Shown here: one piece after another, positions 1-6,607 of the stretch
Layout of the letters: the number at the start of each line of letters is the position of its first letter
Position numbering within the stretch: position 1 is the first letter of the stretch
Program-made: the position numbers and the translations under genes
The notes under the pieces: generated by a model
What the model was told of the DNA's origin: nothing
The model's input: only the letters and a program-made list of their open reading frames with translations
Databases searched by the model: none
DNA from: CAVQCT01 sp964520865
Lineage (GTDB): Bacteria > Zixibacteria > MSB-5A5 > GN15 > FEB-12
Length of the DNA stretch: 32,419 bases
Reading direction: 5' to 3'
NCBI GenBank assembly: GCA_964520865.1
Contig: CAZFOY010000041.1
Location: 1 to 32,419 of the forward strand

Positions 1-3
1 ATT

Positions 4-79
4 TGGTGGAGCCAGGGAGGATCGAACTCCCGACCTCTTGACTGCCAGTCAAGCGCTCTCCCAGCTGAGCTATGGCCCC
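4..79 (-). tRNA. tRNA-Ala (anticodon GGC)
   Basis: Read on the minus strand, this is a complete 76-nt cloverleaf with an encoded 3' CCA (positions 6-4). The acceptor stem is GGGGCCA against TGGCTCC and carries the G3:U70 wobble pair, the known alanine identity element. The D-arm contains AGCTCAGCTGGGAGAGC, the anticodon arm CTTGA-CTGGCAG-TCAAG gives anticodon GGC, and the T-arm contains GGTTCGATCC-like sequence. The gene sits 46 bp downstream of the efflux transporter on the same strand and is probably transcribed separately. Confidence 0.97.
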
Positions 80-124
80 ATGGCAGAGGTATATGATAGT
101 CATAATATCGACCGTGTCAACAGA

Positions 125-1534
125 TTATTTTGTCGCGGGTTGCAGGCGGTTCCGACGCGTCAAACAGAAAATCAGGCTGACCGCCGCGAAAATTGCCGCG
201 ATATAGATCACCCGATGATAACTGAAGATGAACGCTGCGTTTTTTCCCATCTCGAGAGCTTTGTGCGCTTTGAAGTAGGAGAAAAGGGATGTACACAGGG
301 CGACGCCTATGGACATGCCGATATTTCGCGTCGTTCCCAGAATCCCCGAAGTAACCGCCCGCTGTTCTTCGGTTACCGATCCCATCAAGGCCGAAGAGTT
401 GGGAGTACTGAACAGGCCGACACCTGCGCCAACGACGACGAGCGCGCCTATAATATACCAGTTGGTCGAGTCGACTTGAAGCCCGGCCAAAATGAAGAGT
501 CCGGCACCAAGGACGATAACTCCGGCGCTGGTGAGAAGTCGATAACCGATTTTGTCAGAGTAGCGCCCTGACAGCGGAGCCATGATGAACATCATGATCG
601 GGAGAATGATCAGGAACATGCCGACCTGCCTCGGAAGAAACAGCTTGATCTCCTGCAGATAGAATGGAATCAGCAGGAGTACTCCGGAGGTTGCTATGAA
701 CATAAAAACCATGGCACCAATCGCCGTGGTGAACTGCCGATTCTTAAAGATGCTCAGTCCGATCATGGCCGTGTGTCCGTTGGACTCGAATCTCAGGAAT
801 GCGATCGCCGCGATTAGAGACACGCTCGCCGTTCCCCATATGCGTATATCGGAAATGGAGTAGTCGTTCAACAGAGTGAGCGCGAGTGTACCCAGCACCA
901 GTGCTATCGAAATCGATGCCGCACCTTTGAGAGGAATTTTCCGGTGCGAGGTTGGTATCGGCATCAGGCCGAAATAGCGGTAGGTCATGTAAAGTCCGAC
1001 AAACCCGATCGGAATGTTTATCAGGAAGATCGATTGCCAGGGCCAGACGCTGAGAAGGAATCCACCGAGCGGGGGCCCGATCATAAACCCGGCCGACACC
1101 ATCATGACGATCAGACCCATCCCCTTTCCCCGCTCATTGGGTGGAAAGATCGTGGTTATCATTCCGGGGCCGATGGCCGCAAACATCGCCGTTCCGGTCG
1201 CCTGAATGACCCGGGCGATGATCAGTTGATAGATATCGTGGCTGAAGGCACAGCTCCCGGAGCCGAGGATAAACAGGACAAATCCAAACCTGTAAGCAAA
1301 CGAATAACCGCGCTGCCCTGCCCAGGCACCGAACGCCAGCATGAGTGAAATGAGGGTCAGCGAGTAGGCGAGCACCACCCAGGCGACGACATCGACTGAG
1401 ACGTGGAGGTAGTCAGCAATGGTAGGAAGGGCGACATTCAGTATCGAGCCATCGAGGGTCGCCATGAACGTTCCGATCGCCCCGACGGTAAAAAGCTTGT
1501 ACTTGTTCTGGTAAATCAGATCCGAGCCGGGCAC
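125..1534 (-). CDS. MFS drug-efflux transporter, DHA2 (EmrB/QacA) family, 14 TM
   Basis: The 469-aa polytopic inner-membrane protein belongs to the major facilitator superfamily. Its length and about 14 hydrophobic segments fit the DHA2 proton:drug antiporters of EmrB/QacA type. The N-terminus carries the family signature around LDGSILNVALPTIADYL (residues about 28-44), followed by a typical second helix with DVVAWVVLAYSLT and a conserved RVIQATGTA segment. A GGxxPLSGRYSDK-like motif lies between the central helices. The start is GTG, eight bases after AGAGGA. A good sigma-70-like promoter lies just upstream. The substrate cannot be told from sequence. No MFP (EmrA) or outer-membrane partner is adjacent, so it may act alone. 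It is divergent from the ECF sigma gene and shares a 146-bp intergenic region with it. Confidence 0.93.
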   Translation of the reverse strand: MPGSDLIYQNKYKLFTVGAIGTFMATLDGSILNVALPTIADYLHVSVDVVAWVVLAYSLTLISLMLAFGAWAGQRGYSFAYRFGFVLFILGSGSCAFSHDIYQLIIARVIQATGTAMFAAIGPGMITTIFPPNERGKGMGLIVMMVSAGFMIGPPLGGFLLSVWPWQSIFLINIPIGFVGLYMTYRYFGLMPIPTSHRKIPLKGAASISIALVLGTLALTLLNDYSISDIRIWGTASVSLIAAIAFLRFESNGHTAMIGLSIFKNRQFTTAIGAMVFMFIATSGVLLLIPFYLQEIKLFLPRQVGMFLIILPIMMFIMAPLSGRYSDKIGYRLLTSAGVIVLGAGLFILAGLQVDSTNWYIIGALVVVGAGVGLFSTPNSSALMGSVTEEQRAVTSGILGTTRNIGMSIGVALCTSLFSYFKAHKALEMGKNAAFIFSYHRVIYIAAIFAAVSLIFCLTRRNRLQPATK

Positions 1535-1587
1535 TGCTGTATTCCTCTAAGTTATTGAACAAAAAAAGATTGACAAACTCACGCGGA

Positions 1588-1616
1588 ACCATAACCTTAA
1601 ACACCGGGAGAGTCAA
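1588..1616 (-). promoter_or_regulatory. Sigma-70-like promoter of the MFS gene
   Basis: On the minus strand TTGACT (1616-1611) is followed by a 17-bp spacer and TATGGT (1593-1588). The predicted transcript start is near 1581, giving a leader of about 47 nt before the GTG at 1534. The spacing is optimal. The call rests on sequence match only. Confidence 0.5.
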
Positions 1617-1680
1617 TAGTAATCTTCCCGGAATGATAAAGTTAAACAACTGATGCCGGAAAACGTCCCTAATATGGCTG

Positions 1681-2274
1681 ATGTCAAGTTCGAGGACCAT
1701 GAATAAGACCGTTCCCGAACTTGTAGAATTATTTCTGGGAGGAGACGACAACGCCTTTGCCGAGTTAGTCGGCCGCTTCCAGAAAAAGATATATACGCTG
1801 GCTTATCAAGTTCTCGGCAACCATCTGGATGCCGATGAAGTTGTACAGGAGACGTTTGTAAGGGTTTACCGTAAGCGAGAGGAACTAAAGGATGTAAAGT
1901 ACTTTACCAGTTTCATCATTCGGATCGCCACCAACTACGCGATCGATCTTGTGCGCAAGCGCAAGGGACACAGCGATATCGGTGACGATGCCACCGGCCT
2001 GGCAGGAAGTGTTCAGGTTGACCTGTCCAGACGGGTGAGCACACCGAGTGAAGATCTGGATAATAAGCGGATAATGGAGGAAATACTTCGGGCACTGGAC
2101 GAGCTTCCGCCGAGACAGAGAATGACAGCGATCCTTCACGATATTGAAGGTTACACCAAAGCCGAGATAGCCGAAGCGTTCAATTGCCCCGAAGCGACCG
2201 TAAGGTCAAACCTCCATATCGCTCGAACCAAGCTCAAAAAAATACTGAAACAGCGCTTGAAGAAGCGTGATTAG
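1681..2274 (+). CDS. RNA polymerase sigma factor, ECF (RpoE-like) subfamily
   Basis: The 197-aa protein has the two-domain layout of extracytoplasmic-function sigma factors. Region 2 (about residues 20-90) contains GDDNAFAELVGRF, then DADEVVQETFVRVYR, the usual core-binding and -10 recognition helices. Region 4 (about 130-190) contains LPPRQRMTAILHDIEGYTKAEIAEAFNCPEATVRS and a closing HIARTKLKKIL. Two in-frame ATG codons are possible. The one at 1681 has no clear ribosome site. The one at 1699 has GAGGA only 2 nt upstream, and its N-terminus (MNKTVPELVELF) looks more like a typical family start. The next gene, 15 bp downstream, is its likely anti-sigma factor, so activity is probably controlled by sequestration at the membrane. 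Confidence 0.95.
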   Translation: MSSSRTMNKTVPELVELFLGGDDNAFAELVGRFQKKIYTLAYQVLGNHLDADEVVQETFVRVYRKREELKDVKYFTSFIIRIATNYAIDLVRKRKGHSDIGDDATGLAGSVQVDLSRRVSTPSEDLDNKRIMEEILRALDELPPRQRMTAILHDIEGYTKAEIAEAFNCPEATVRSNLHIARTKLKKILKQRLKKRD

Positions 2275-2289
2275 AAGTAGGGAGTAGAA

Positions 2290-2853
2290 ATGACATGTCG
2301 AGAAGCCTTACTTCTCCTTGATGAATTCGTGGACCAGGAATTGCCTCCGGCCCGGATGGAGGCGGTTGCGGCGCATCTTGCCCAGTGCCGGAGCTGTCGC
2401 GATGAGGTCGAGACGACAATCAAAGTCAAGGAGATGCTCAGGCAGAAATCAGTTTACAGTCCCGGCGAGGATTACTGGAATGAAACAGCCAGCCTGATCC
2501 TTGCCCGGACTGTCGAGTCGCCTCTCGAACGAATCCCCGCAACATCGGAAAGTCGAACGGTCCAGCGACACGCGTTTATCCGCTCGGTTGTTTCCGTGTT
2601 CGCATCGCTGGTGATTTTGTTCACCGCCCTGCTGATCGGATCGAACAAAGGGAGTGACTTCGTGCGTCTTACCGCGCCCGAGGCACCGCTTTTTAGTATC
2701 GCTCCGATCCAGGATATGGTCGGAAGCGACAACACCGTTATCGTGACGAGAGCGGAGCGGCTCAGTCAGGCCAAGGGAATGCTCCTGATGGGCTCTCCGG
2801 GATTTCTCGGCAGATTCGCACTTATGTACGAAATGGACAATCTGCCGGAGTAA
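2290..2853 (+). CDS. Zinc-binding transmembrane anti-sigma factor
   Basis: The 187-aa protein starts with a complete ZAS zinc-finger signature: Cys3, then His29-x3-Cys33-x2-Cys36 (C..HLAQCRSC). This is the sigma-binding domain of many anti-sigma factors. A single membrane helix lies at about residues 100-118 (VVSVFASLVILFTALLIG), leaving a C-terminal domain of about 65 residues that would be periplasmic. The gene has a good ribosome site (GGGAG, about 7 nt before ATG) and follows the ECF sigma gene by 15 bp. It most likely binds that sigma factor and releases it on an envelope or redox signal. The periplasmic part matches nothing I recognise, so the signal is unknown. Confidence 0.88.
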   Translation: MTCREALLLLDEFVDQELPPARMEAVAAHLAQCRSCRDEVETTIKVKEMLRQKSVYSPGEDYWNETASLILARTVESPLERIPATSESRTVQRHAFIRSVVSVFASLVILFTALLIGSNKGSDFVRLTAPEAPLFSIAPIQDMVGSDNTVIVTRAERLSQAKGMLLMGSPGFLGRFALMYEMDNLPE

Positions 2854-2887
2854 AGTAGCTGTCCAACACCAAAGCAGGAGAGAGATT

Positions 2888-3730
2888 TTGCATAGAGTAA
2901 CCGCCATCCTCACGATCGGGCTGGTCTGCCTGTTGGCAGGCAGCTGCACGCAGGGGGAAAGGAAAATCAGCTTAAAGTTCCGTTATAAACCGGGGATGAA
3001 ACTGACATACGACCAGTTATCCAAGAGAAACACCAGCGTTATCGAGCACGACTCGGTGACCCGGATGGACACTATGTCGTACCGGGTCGGGATCGACCAG
3101 GAAGTTCTGCGATTTGTCGATGACAGTACGGCCGAAATCCTCGAGACGGATATCTTCAAATACGTCAAACCGAAACCGAAGGATAGTGCCGGCCCCCCTG
3201 ACTCGGTGACCGAGAATCAGCAGGTGACGTTGCAGATGCTGCCGAACGGCAAAATCGTCAATTTCAAGTTTGCGGACGACAGCAATATGCCTCGAATAGC
3301 CTATATCAAAAACTACTATGAACAGGGTATTCCCATCTTCCCCTCCGGGCAGCGGGCTCCCGGCTACAGCTGGACTCAGACGACAAAGGTAGTCCTGCCG
3401 GACGAAAGCATGGAGGCATCGACAACATTTCTTATCAAGTCGCTGGTTCGTGAAAATGGTTACGACTGTGCGGTGATACAATACGAGGGGAACATGCTGA
3501 TCCCGGTCGTGGCCGATCCGGCGGATACGACCAAACGAAGCGGTGTCGATCATATCAAGACCTCCGGCGTGCTCTATTTTGCCTACACCGAAGGCTTCGT
3601 GGTGGAACAGAAGGAAAAGTGGAAGATCGACGGTGACCGGTCGCAAATCAGGAAAGGCAAGACGGTGAATTTCAAAGTGAAGACCGATTACGACGTTGAT
3701 TATCGTCTGGTTAAAGTCACCGGAATCTGA
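2888..3730 (+). CDS. Putative lipoprotein, third gene of the ECF operon
   Basis: The 280-aa protein starts with TTG after a strong GGAGAG site. It has a type II signal peptide (VTAILTIGLVCLLAGSC) with a lipobox cysteine at about residue 20, so it is probably a periplasm-facing lipoprotein. The mature part begins KISLKFRYKPGMKLTYDQ and is rich in beta-strand pattern. It broadly resembles secreted DUF6263-like proteins that begin with a 'KF-x-Y-x-G' strand, but this resemblance is weak. It ends the sigma/anti-sigma operon 34 bp after the anti-sigma gene and is followed by an intrinsic terminator. By position it could be a sensor or a target of the ECF system; no enzymatic motif is visible. Confidence 0.75.
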   Translation: MHRVTAILTIGLVCLLAGSCTQGERKISLKFRYKPGMKLTYDQLSKRNTSVIEHDSVTRMDTMSYRVGIDQEVLRFVDDSTAEILETDIFKYVKPKPKDSAGPPDSVTENQQVTLQMLPNGKIVNFKFADDSNMPRIAYIKNYYEQGIPIFPSGQRAPGYSWTQTTKVVLPDESMEASTTFLIKSLVRENGYDCAVIQYEGNMLIPVVADPADTTKRSGVDHIKTSGVLYFAYTEGFVVEQKEKWKIDGDRSQIRKGKTVNFKVKTDYDVDYRLVKVTGI

Positions 3731-3759
3731 CATATTCGCAGCAAAGCAGGAAAAATCGG

Positions 3760-3788
3760 AACCGGCGGAACTTCCGCCGGTTTTTTCT
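3760..3788 (+). terminator. Rho-independent terminator of the ECF sigma operon
   Basis: A GC-rich stem ACCGGCGGAA / TTCCGCCGGT with a 3-nt loop is followed directly by TTTTTCTTT. It lies 30 bp after the lipoprotein stop and about 75 bp before deoB, separating the two operons. Confidence 0.9.
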
Positions 3789-3861
3789 TTATCAGGAAGT
3801 GATGATCCTGCACATTCACATCGATCAACTCTCGACAACTGAAAGGTAGTCCGATCGAATC

Positions 3862-5049
3862 TTGAAACGAGCAATCATTGTAATCATAGATGCCTGCGGA
3901 GTCGGAGAACTACCTGATGCCGCCACCTACGGCGACAAGGGATCGTCGACCCTCCCCCACGTGGCCGAAGCGGTCGGCGGACTGAAGATGCCGGCGTGTA
4001 CGCGTCTCGGTCTGGGAAATATAGTGCCGATTGAAGGCGTTCCTGCTCAGGATAAACCGGGAGCAGCGTTCGGCAGAATGACGGAGAAATCCGCGGGAAA
4101 AGACTCAACCACCGGCCACTGGGAAATTGCAGGACTGATCACGCCGAGACCGTTTCCGGTTTTCCCGAACGGTTTTCCGCCGGACCTTGTGGCCGAATTT
4201 GAGCGACGCGCCGGTGTCAAGACAATGGCCAACCGCCCCGCAAGCGGTACGGAAATCATCAAGGAACTGGGTGAACGTCATCTTCAAACGCGAGAGATGA
4301 TTCTGTATACCTCTGCCGACTCTGTTTTTCAACTTGCCGCGCACGAGGACCTCTACCCGCCCGACAAGCTCTATCAGATATGTAGTATCGCCAGAGACTT
4401 GCTTCAGGGAGAATTCGCCGTGGGAAGAGTCATCGCTCGGCCTTTTATCGGCTCACCCGGAAATTTCACCCGAACGGCTCACCGCCGCGACTTCTCGCTC
4501 GAACCGCCCTCCCCTACCCTGCTGGACGTTATGCAAAAGGCCGGTCACTCGGTGCTCGCGGTAGGAAAGATCTCAGATCTATTTGCAGGAAGGGGCGTAA
4601 ATCGAAAGATCAAAACGGCCAACAACACCGAAGTGATGGACACGGTAATTGGCGCCGTGGACGGTGATTCCGAACACCAGTTGATTTTCGCCAACTGCGT
4701 AGACTTCGACGAGAAATGGGGACACCGCAATGACGAAAAAAGCTTCGCGAACGGATTAGAAATGTTTGACGAGAGACTCGATCGACTCCTTCCGACCCTC
4801 AAGCAAGACGACCTGCTGATTATCACCGCCGACCACGGATGCGATCCGACGATCAAGACGTCGACCGATCATTCCCGGGAGTACGTGCCGTTGCTCGTAT
4901 ACGGCTCCGCCTTGAAAGGCGGAGTGGATCTCGGCACGAGGGGATGTTTCTGCGATGTGGCATGCACCCTTGCTGATTGGTTCGGAATAAAACACAACTT
5001 CCCCGGAGACTCTTTTCTTGGCGACATCGTCAACGGAGACGGCGAATGA
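3862..5049 (+). CDS. deoB: Phosphopentomutase
   Basis: DeoB interconverts (deoxy)ribose-1-phosphate and (deoxy)ribose-5-phosphate in the cytoplasm, feeding nucleoside sugars to DeoC or the pentose pathway. The 395-aa length is that of Bacillus DeoB. Alkaline-phosphatase-superfamily metal motifs are present: IIDACGVGELPDA near the N-terminus (Asp10), the GKDSTTGHWE phospho-threonine loop (residues 79-88), DEKWGHRND, and ADHGCDPT near the C-terminus. The start is TTG at 3862 with GAAAGG some 14 nt upstream; no in-frame ATG fits the conserved KRAIIVIIDACG start. The stop overlaps the ATG of deoC (ATGA), implying translational coupling and joint function in deoxynucleoside catabolism. Confidence 0.97.
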   Translation: MKRAIIVIIDACGVGELPDAATYGDKGSSTLPHVAEAVGGLKMPACTRLGLGNIVPIEGVPAQDKPGAAFGRMTEKSAGKDSTTGHWEIAGLITPRPFPVFPNGFPPDLVAEFERRAGVKTMANRPASGTEIIKELGERHLQTREMILYTSADSVFQLAAHEDLYPPDKLYQICSIARDLLQGEFAVGRVIARPFIGSPGNFTRTAHRRDFSLEPPSPTLLDVMQKAGHSVLAVGKISDLFAGRGVNRKIKTANNTEVMDTVIGAVDGDSEHQLIFANCVDFDEKWGHRNDEKSFANGLEMFDERLDRLLPTLKQDDLLIITADHGCDPTIKTSTDHSREYVPLLVYGSALKGGVDLGTRGCFCDVACTLADWFGIKHNFPGDSFLGDIVNGDGE

Positions 5050-5729
5050 ACGACACGCTCAACAATCTCAATATCTTCATTGATCATTCCATTCTCCGCC
5101 CCGATGCGACCGAAGCAGAAGTACGCAAGACCTGTCAGGAAGCGCGGAGCTGGCGGTTCCATTCGGTAGTAGTGAACCCGATATGGGTTCCTCTCGTACG
5201 ATATGATCTTCGACATTCCACCGTGAAGGTTGTCACTGTTTGTGGTTTCCCGCTCGGGGCCAACCGCACCGATATCAAAGTGGCCGAAGCGATGAAAGCG
5301 GTAAGCGATGGCGCACAGGAGATCGACGTGGTGGCCAATATCGGCTGGCTTCAGGCCGGTGACTGCAGAGCCGCAGGCGAGGAGATCGCCGAAATCAAGC
5401 GACGGATCCCGTTTAATGTCATGTTGAAGGTCATTATCGAGTGCGGACTGCTTTCGGAAGACAAGCAGGTCGAGGCTACAAAAATGGTTATCGAATCAGG
5501 AGCGCAATTCATCAAGACGTCGACCGGTTTCTTTGGTGACGTGACAGTCGAACAAGTTCAGCGGATTGCGGGGGTTGTCAATCGACGGATCGAGATCAAA
5601 GCGGCAGGAGGGATCCGTACTGCCGAGCTGTGTGGCCAGCTTCTGGAAGCGGGAGCACAGCGCCTGGGCTGCTCAACGTCGGTTGAAATCATGCGAAGTC
5701 TCGGTTTAAATCCAAGCAGCGAGAACTGA
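5046..5729 (+). CDS. deoC: Deoxyribose-phosphate aldolase
   Basis: DeoC cleaves 2-deoxyribose-5-phosphate to acetaldehyde and glyceraldehyde-3-phosphate by a Schiff-base mechanism. The open frame extends further upstream, but the proper start is ATG 5046, which overlaps the deoB stop by 4 nt and gives 227 aa, normal for the family. The catalytic set is complete: Asp94 in EIDVV, the Schiff-base Lys157 in IKTSTGF, and Lys185 in IKAAGGIR. Substrate-pocket motifs VCGFPLG and LKVIIE are also present. With deoB it forms a compact salvage operon. No nucleoside phosphorylase or DeoR-type repressor is next to it. Confidence 0.97.
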   Translation: MNDTLNNLNIFIDHSILRPDATEAEVRKTCQEARSWRFHSVVVNPIWVPLVRYDLRHSTVKVVTVCGFPLGANRTDIKVAEAMKAVSDGAQEIDVVANIGWLQAGDCRAAGEEIAEIKRRIPFNVMLKVIIECGLLSEDKQVEATKMVIESGAQFIKTSTGFFGDVTVEQVQRIAGVVNRRIEIKAAGGIRTAELCGQLLEAGAQRLGCSTSVEIMRSLGLNPSSEN

Positions 5730-5797
5730 CACTCTGCCGGTCACATTTGGGGCTGCCCTCATAACTCACAAATTGCCAACGAATTGTGTGAATGTGG

Positions 5798-5826
5798 TTG
5801 TTTTGGTGCGGCATTCTTTGTATTTT
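5798..5826 (+). promoter_or_regulatory. Candidate promoter of the 5832 operon
   Basis: TTGTTT (5798-5803), a 17-bp spacer and TATTTT (5821-5826) form a sigma-70-like promoter. The predicted transcript start (about 5832-5834) falls on the GTG start codon of the next gene, and no ribosome site is visible there, so the first cistron may be leaderless. The match is moderate. Confidence 0.4.
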
Positions 5827-5831
5827 AGATC

Positions 5832-6023
5832 GTGAGCGAAAAAAAACCGGCAGACAAACGCCCGTTCATTGGTATGCACTTTAAGTGCTGTAATCTGTAT
5901 ACCCGCATCTATCTCAATAAGAGCGGGACGGCGTTTGTCGGGTGGTGCCCGAAATGCGCGACCCGGGCAGAAGTCAAAGTGTCGTCAGATGGCACCGGGG
6001 ATCGGTTTTTTACCGCCGGCTGA
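5832..6023 (+). CDS. Small Cys-rich conserved hypothetical protein (zinc-ribbon-like)
   Basis: The 63-aa protein has the pattern Cys19-Cys20-(18)-Cys39-Pro-Lys-Cys42, inside FKCCNLYTRIYLNKSGTAFVGWCPKC. That 'CC...YTRIYxNKxGTAxxGxCPxC' layout is, from memory, a recurring small conserved family in bacteria without an assigned function. It probably binds a metal through the four cysteines. The start is GTG with no visible Shine-Dalgarno; the only other in-frame choice, ATG 5874, would cut just before the cysteines and also lacks a ribosome site. It lies 17 bp upstream of the archaemetzincin-like gene, probably in one transcript. Confidence 0.7.
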   Translation: MSEKKPADKRPFIGMHFKCCNLYTRIYLNKSGTAFVGWCPKCATRAEVKVSSDGTGDRFFTAG

Positions 6024-6040
6024 CTACCGGCAGAATTAGA

Positions 6041-6583
6041 ATGGGTATTTTGAAATCAAAAATAGTCGTGGTACCTCTCGGCGATGTCGACTTCATGCTG
6101 GTAAATAAGCTGGCCGCTGACCTCGGACCGGTCTTCAATCGCTCGATAGACATCCTCAAAGGAATGAAGATGCCGTCGGAAGCACACAATGTCATCCGCA
6201 ATCAGTTTTATGCGATGGTGATCCTCGCGAAACTCGAACGGCTCAAAGCAAACAGCCGCGAGAAGGTTCTCGGGGTCTGCGAAGAAGATCTCTATCTCCC
6301 GGACGAGAACAACATTCTCGGATACGCCGACACGCTCTCAGGGACGGCCGTTGTCTCCTTGTACGAGATTCGTCAGGAGTTTTACGGCCTGCCCGAGGAC
6401 GAAAGCAAAGTTTATCCCCGGCTGTTCAAAGAAGCGGTTCATCAGGCGGCTCACCTGTTCGACCTCTCCCCCTGTCGCAATCCGAGGTGCGTGCATTACT
6501 ACAGCCAGATGATGCCGGACATAGACAACAAAGGGGAAAAGTTCTGCGATATCTGCCGTCGTCAACTCACCGGACTGGTCTAA
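6041..6583 (+). CDS. Archaemetzincin-family protein with degenerate (inactive) catalytic motif
   Basis: The 180-aa protein has the length and C-terminal layout of archaemetzincins (peptidase family M54). The family motif is HExxHxxGxxHCx4C...Cx2C. Here it reads His134-Gln135-Ala-Ala-His138, then Asp141 in place of Gly, Pro144 in place of the third zinc His, Cys145-x4-Cys150, and Cys169-x2-Cys172. The structural Cys4 zinc site is therefore intact. The catalytic glutamate and third zinc ligand are lost, so the protein is predicted not to be a peptidase. ATG 6041 was chosen; the frame is open further upstream but that part overlaps the previous gene. It is 24 bp upstream of the MrfA-like helicase gene. 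Its role is unknown and may be structural or metal-binding. Confidence 0.8.
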   Translation: MGILKSKIVVVPLGDVDFMLVNKLAADLGPVFNRSIDILKGMKMPSEAHNVIRNQFYAMVILAKLERLKANSREKVLGVCEEDLYLPDENNILGYADTLSGTAVVSLYEIRQEFYGLPEDESKVYPRLFKEAVHQAAHLFDLSPCRNPRCVHYYSQMMPDIDNKGEKFCDICRRQLTGLV

Positions 6584-6607
6584 CAGCAGGGATCAGATAC
6601 ACGCTCC

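Noticed and set aside
3017..3874. 285-codon minus-strand frame opposite the ECF-operon lipoprotein
   Set aside because: It would read through the intrinsic terminator at 3760-3788 and has no ribosome site or motif.
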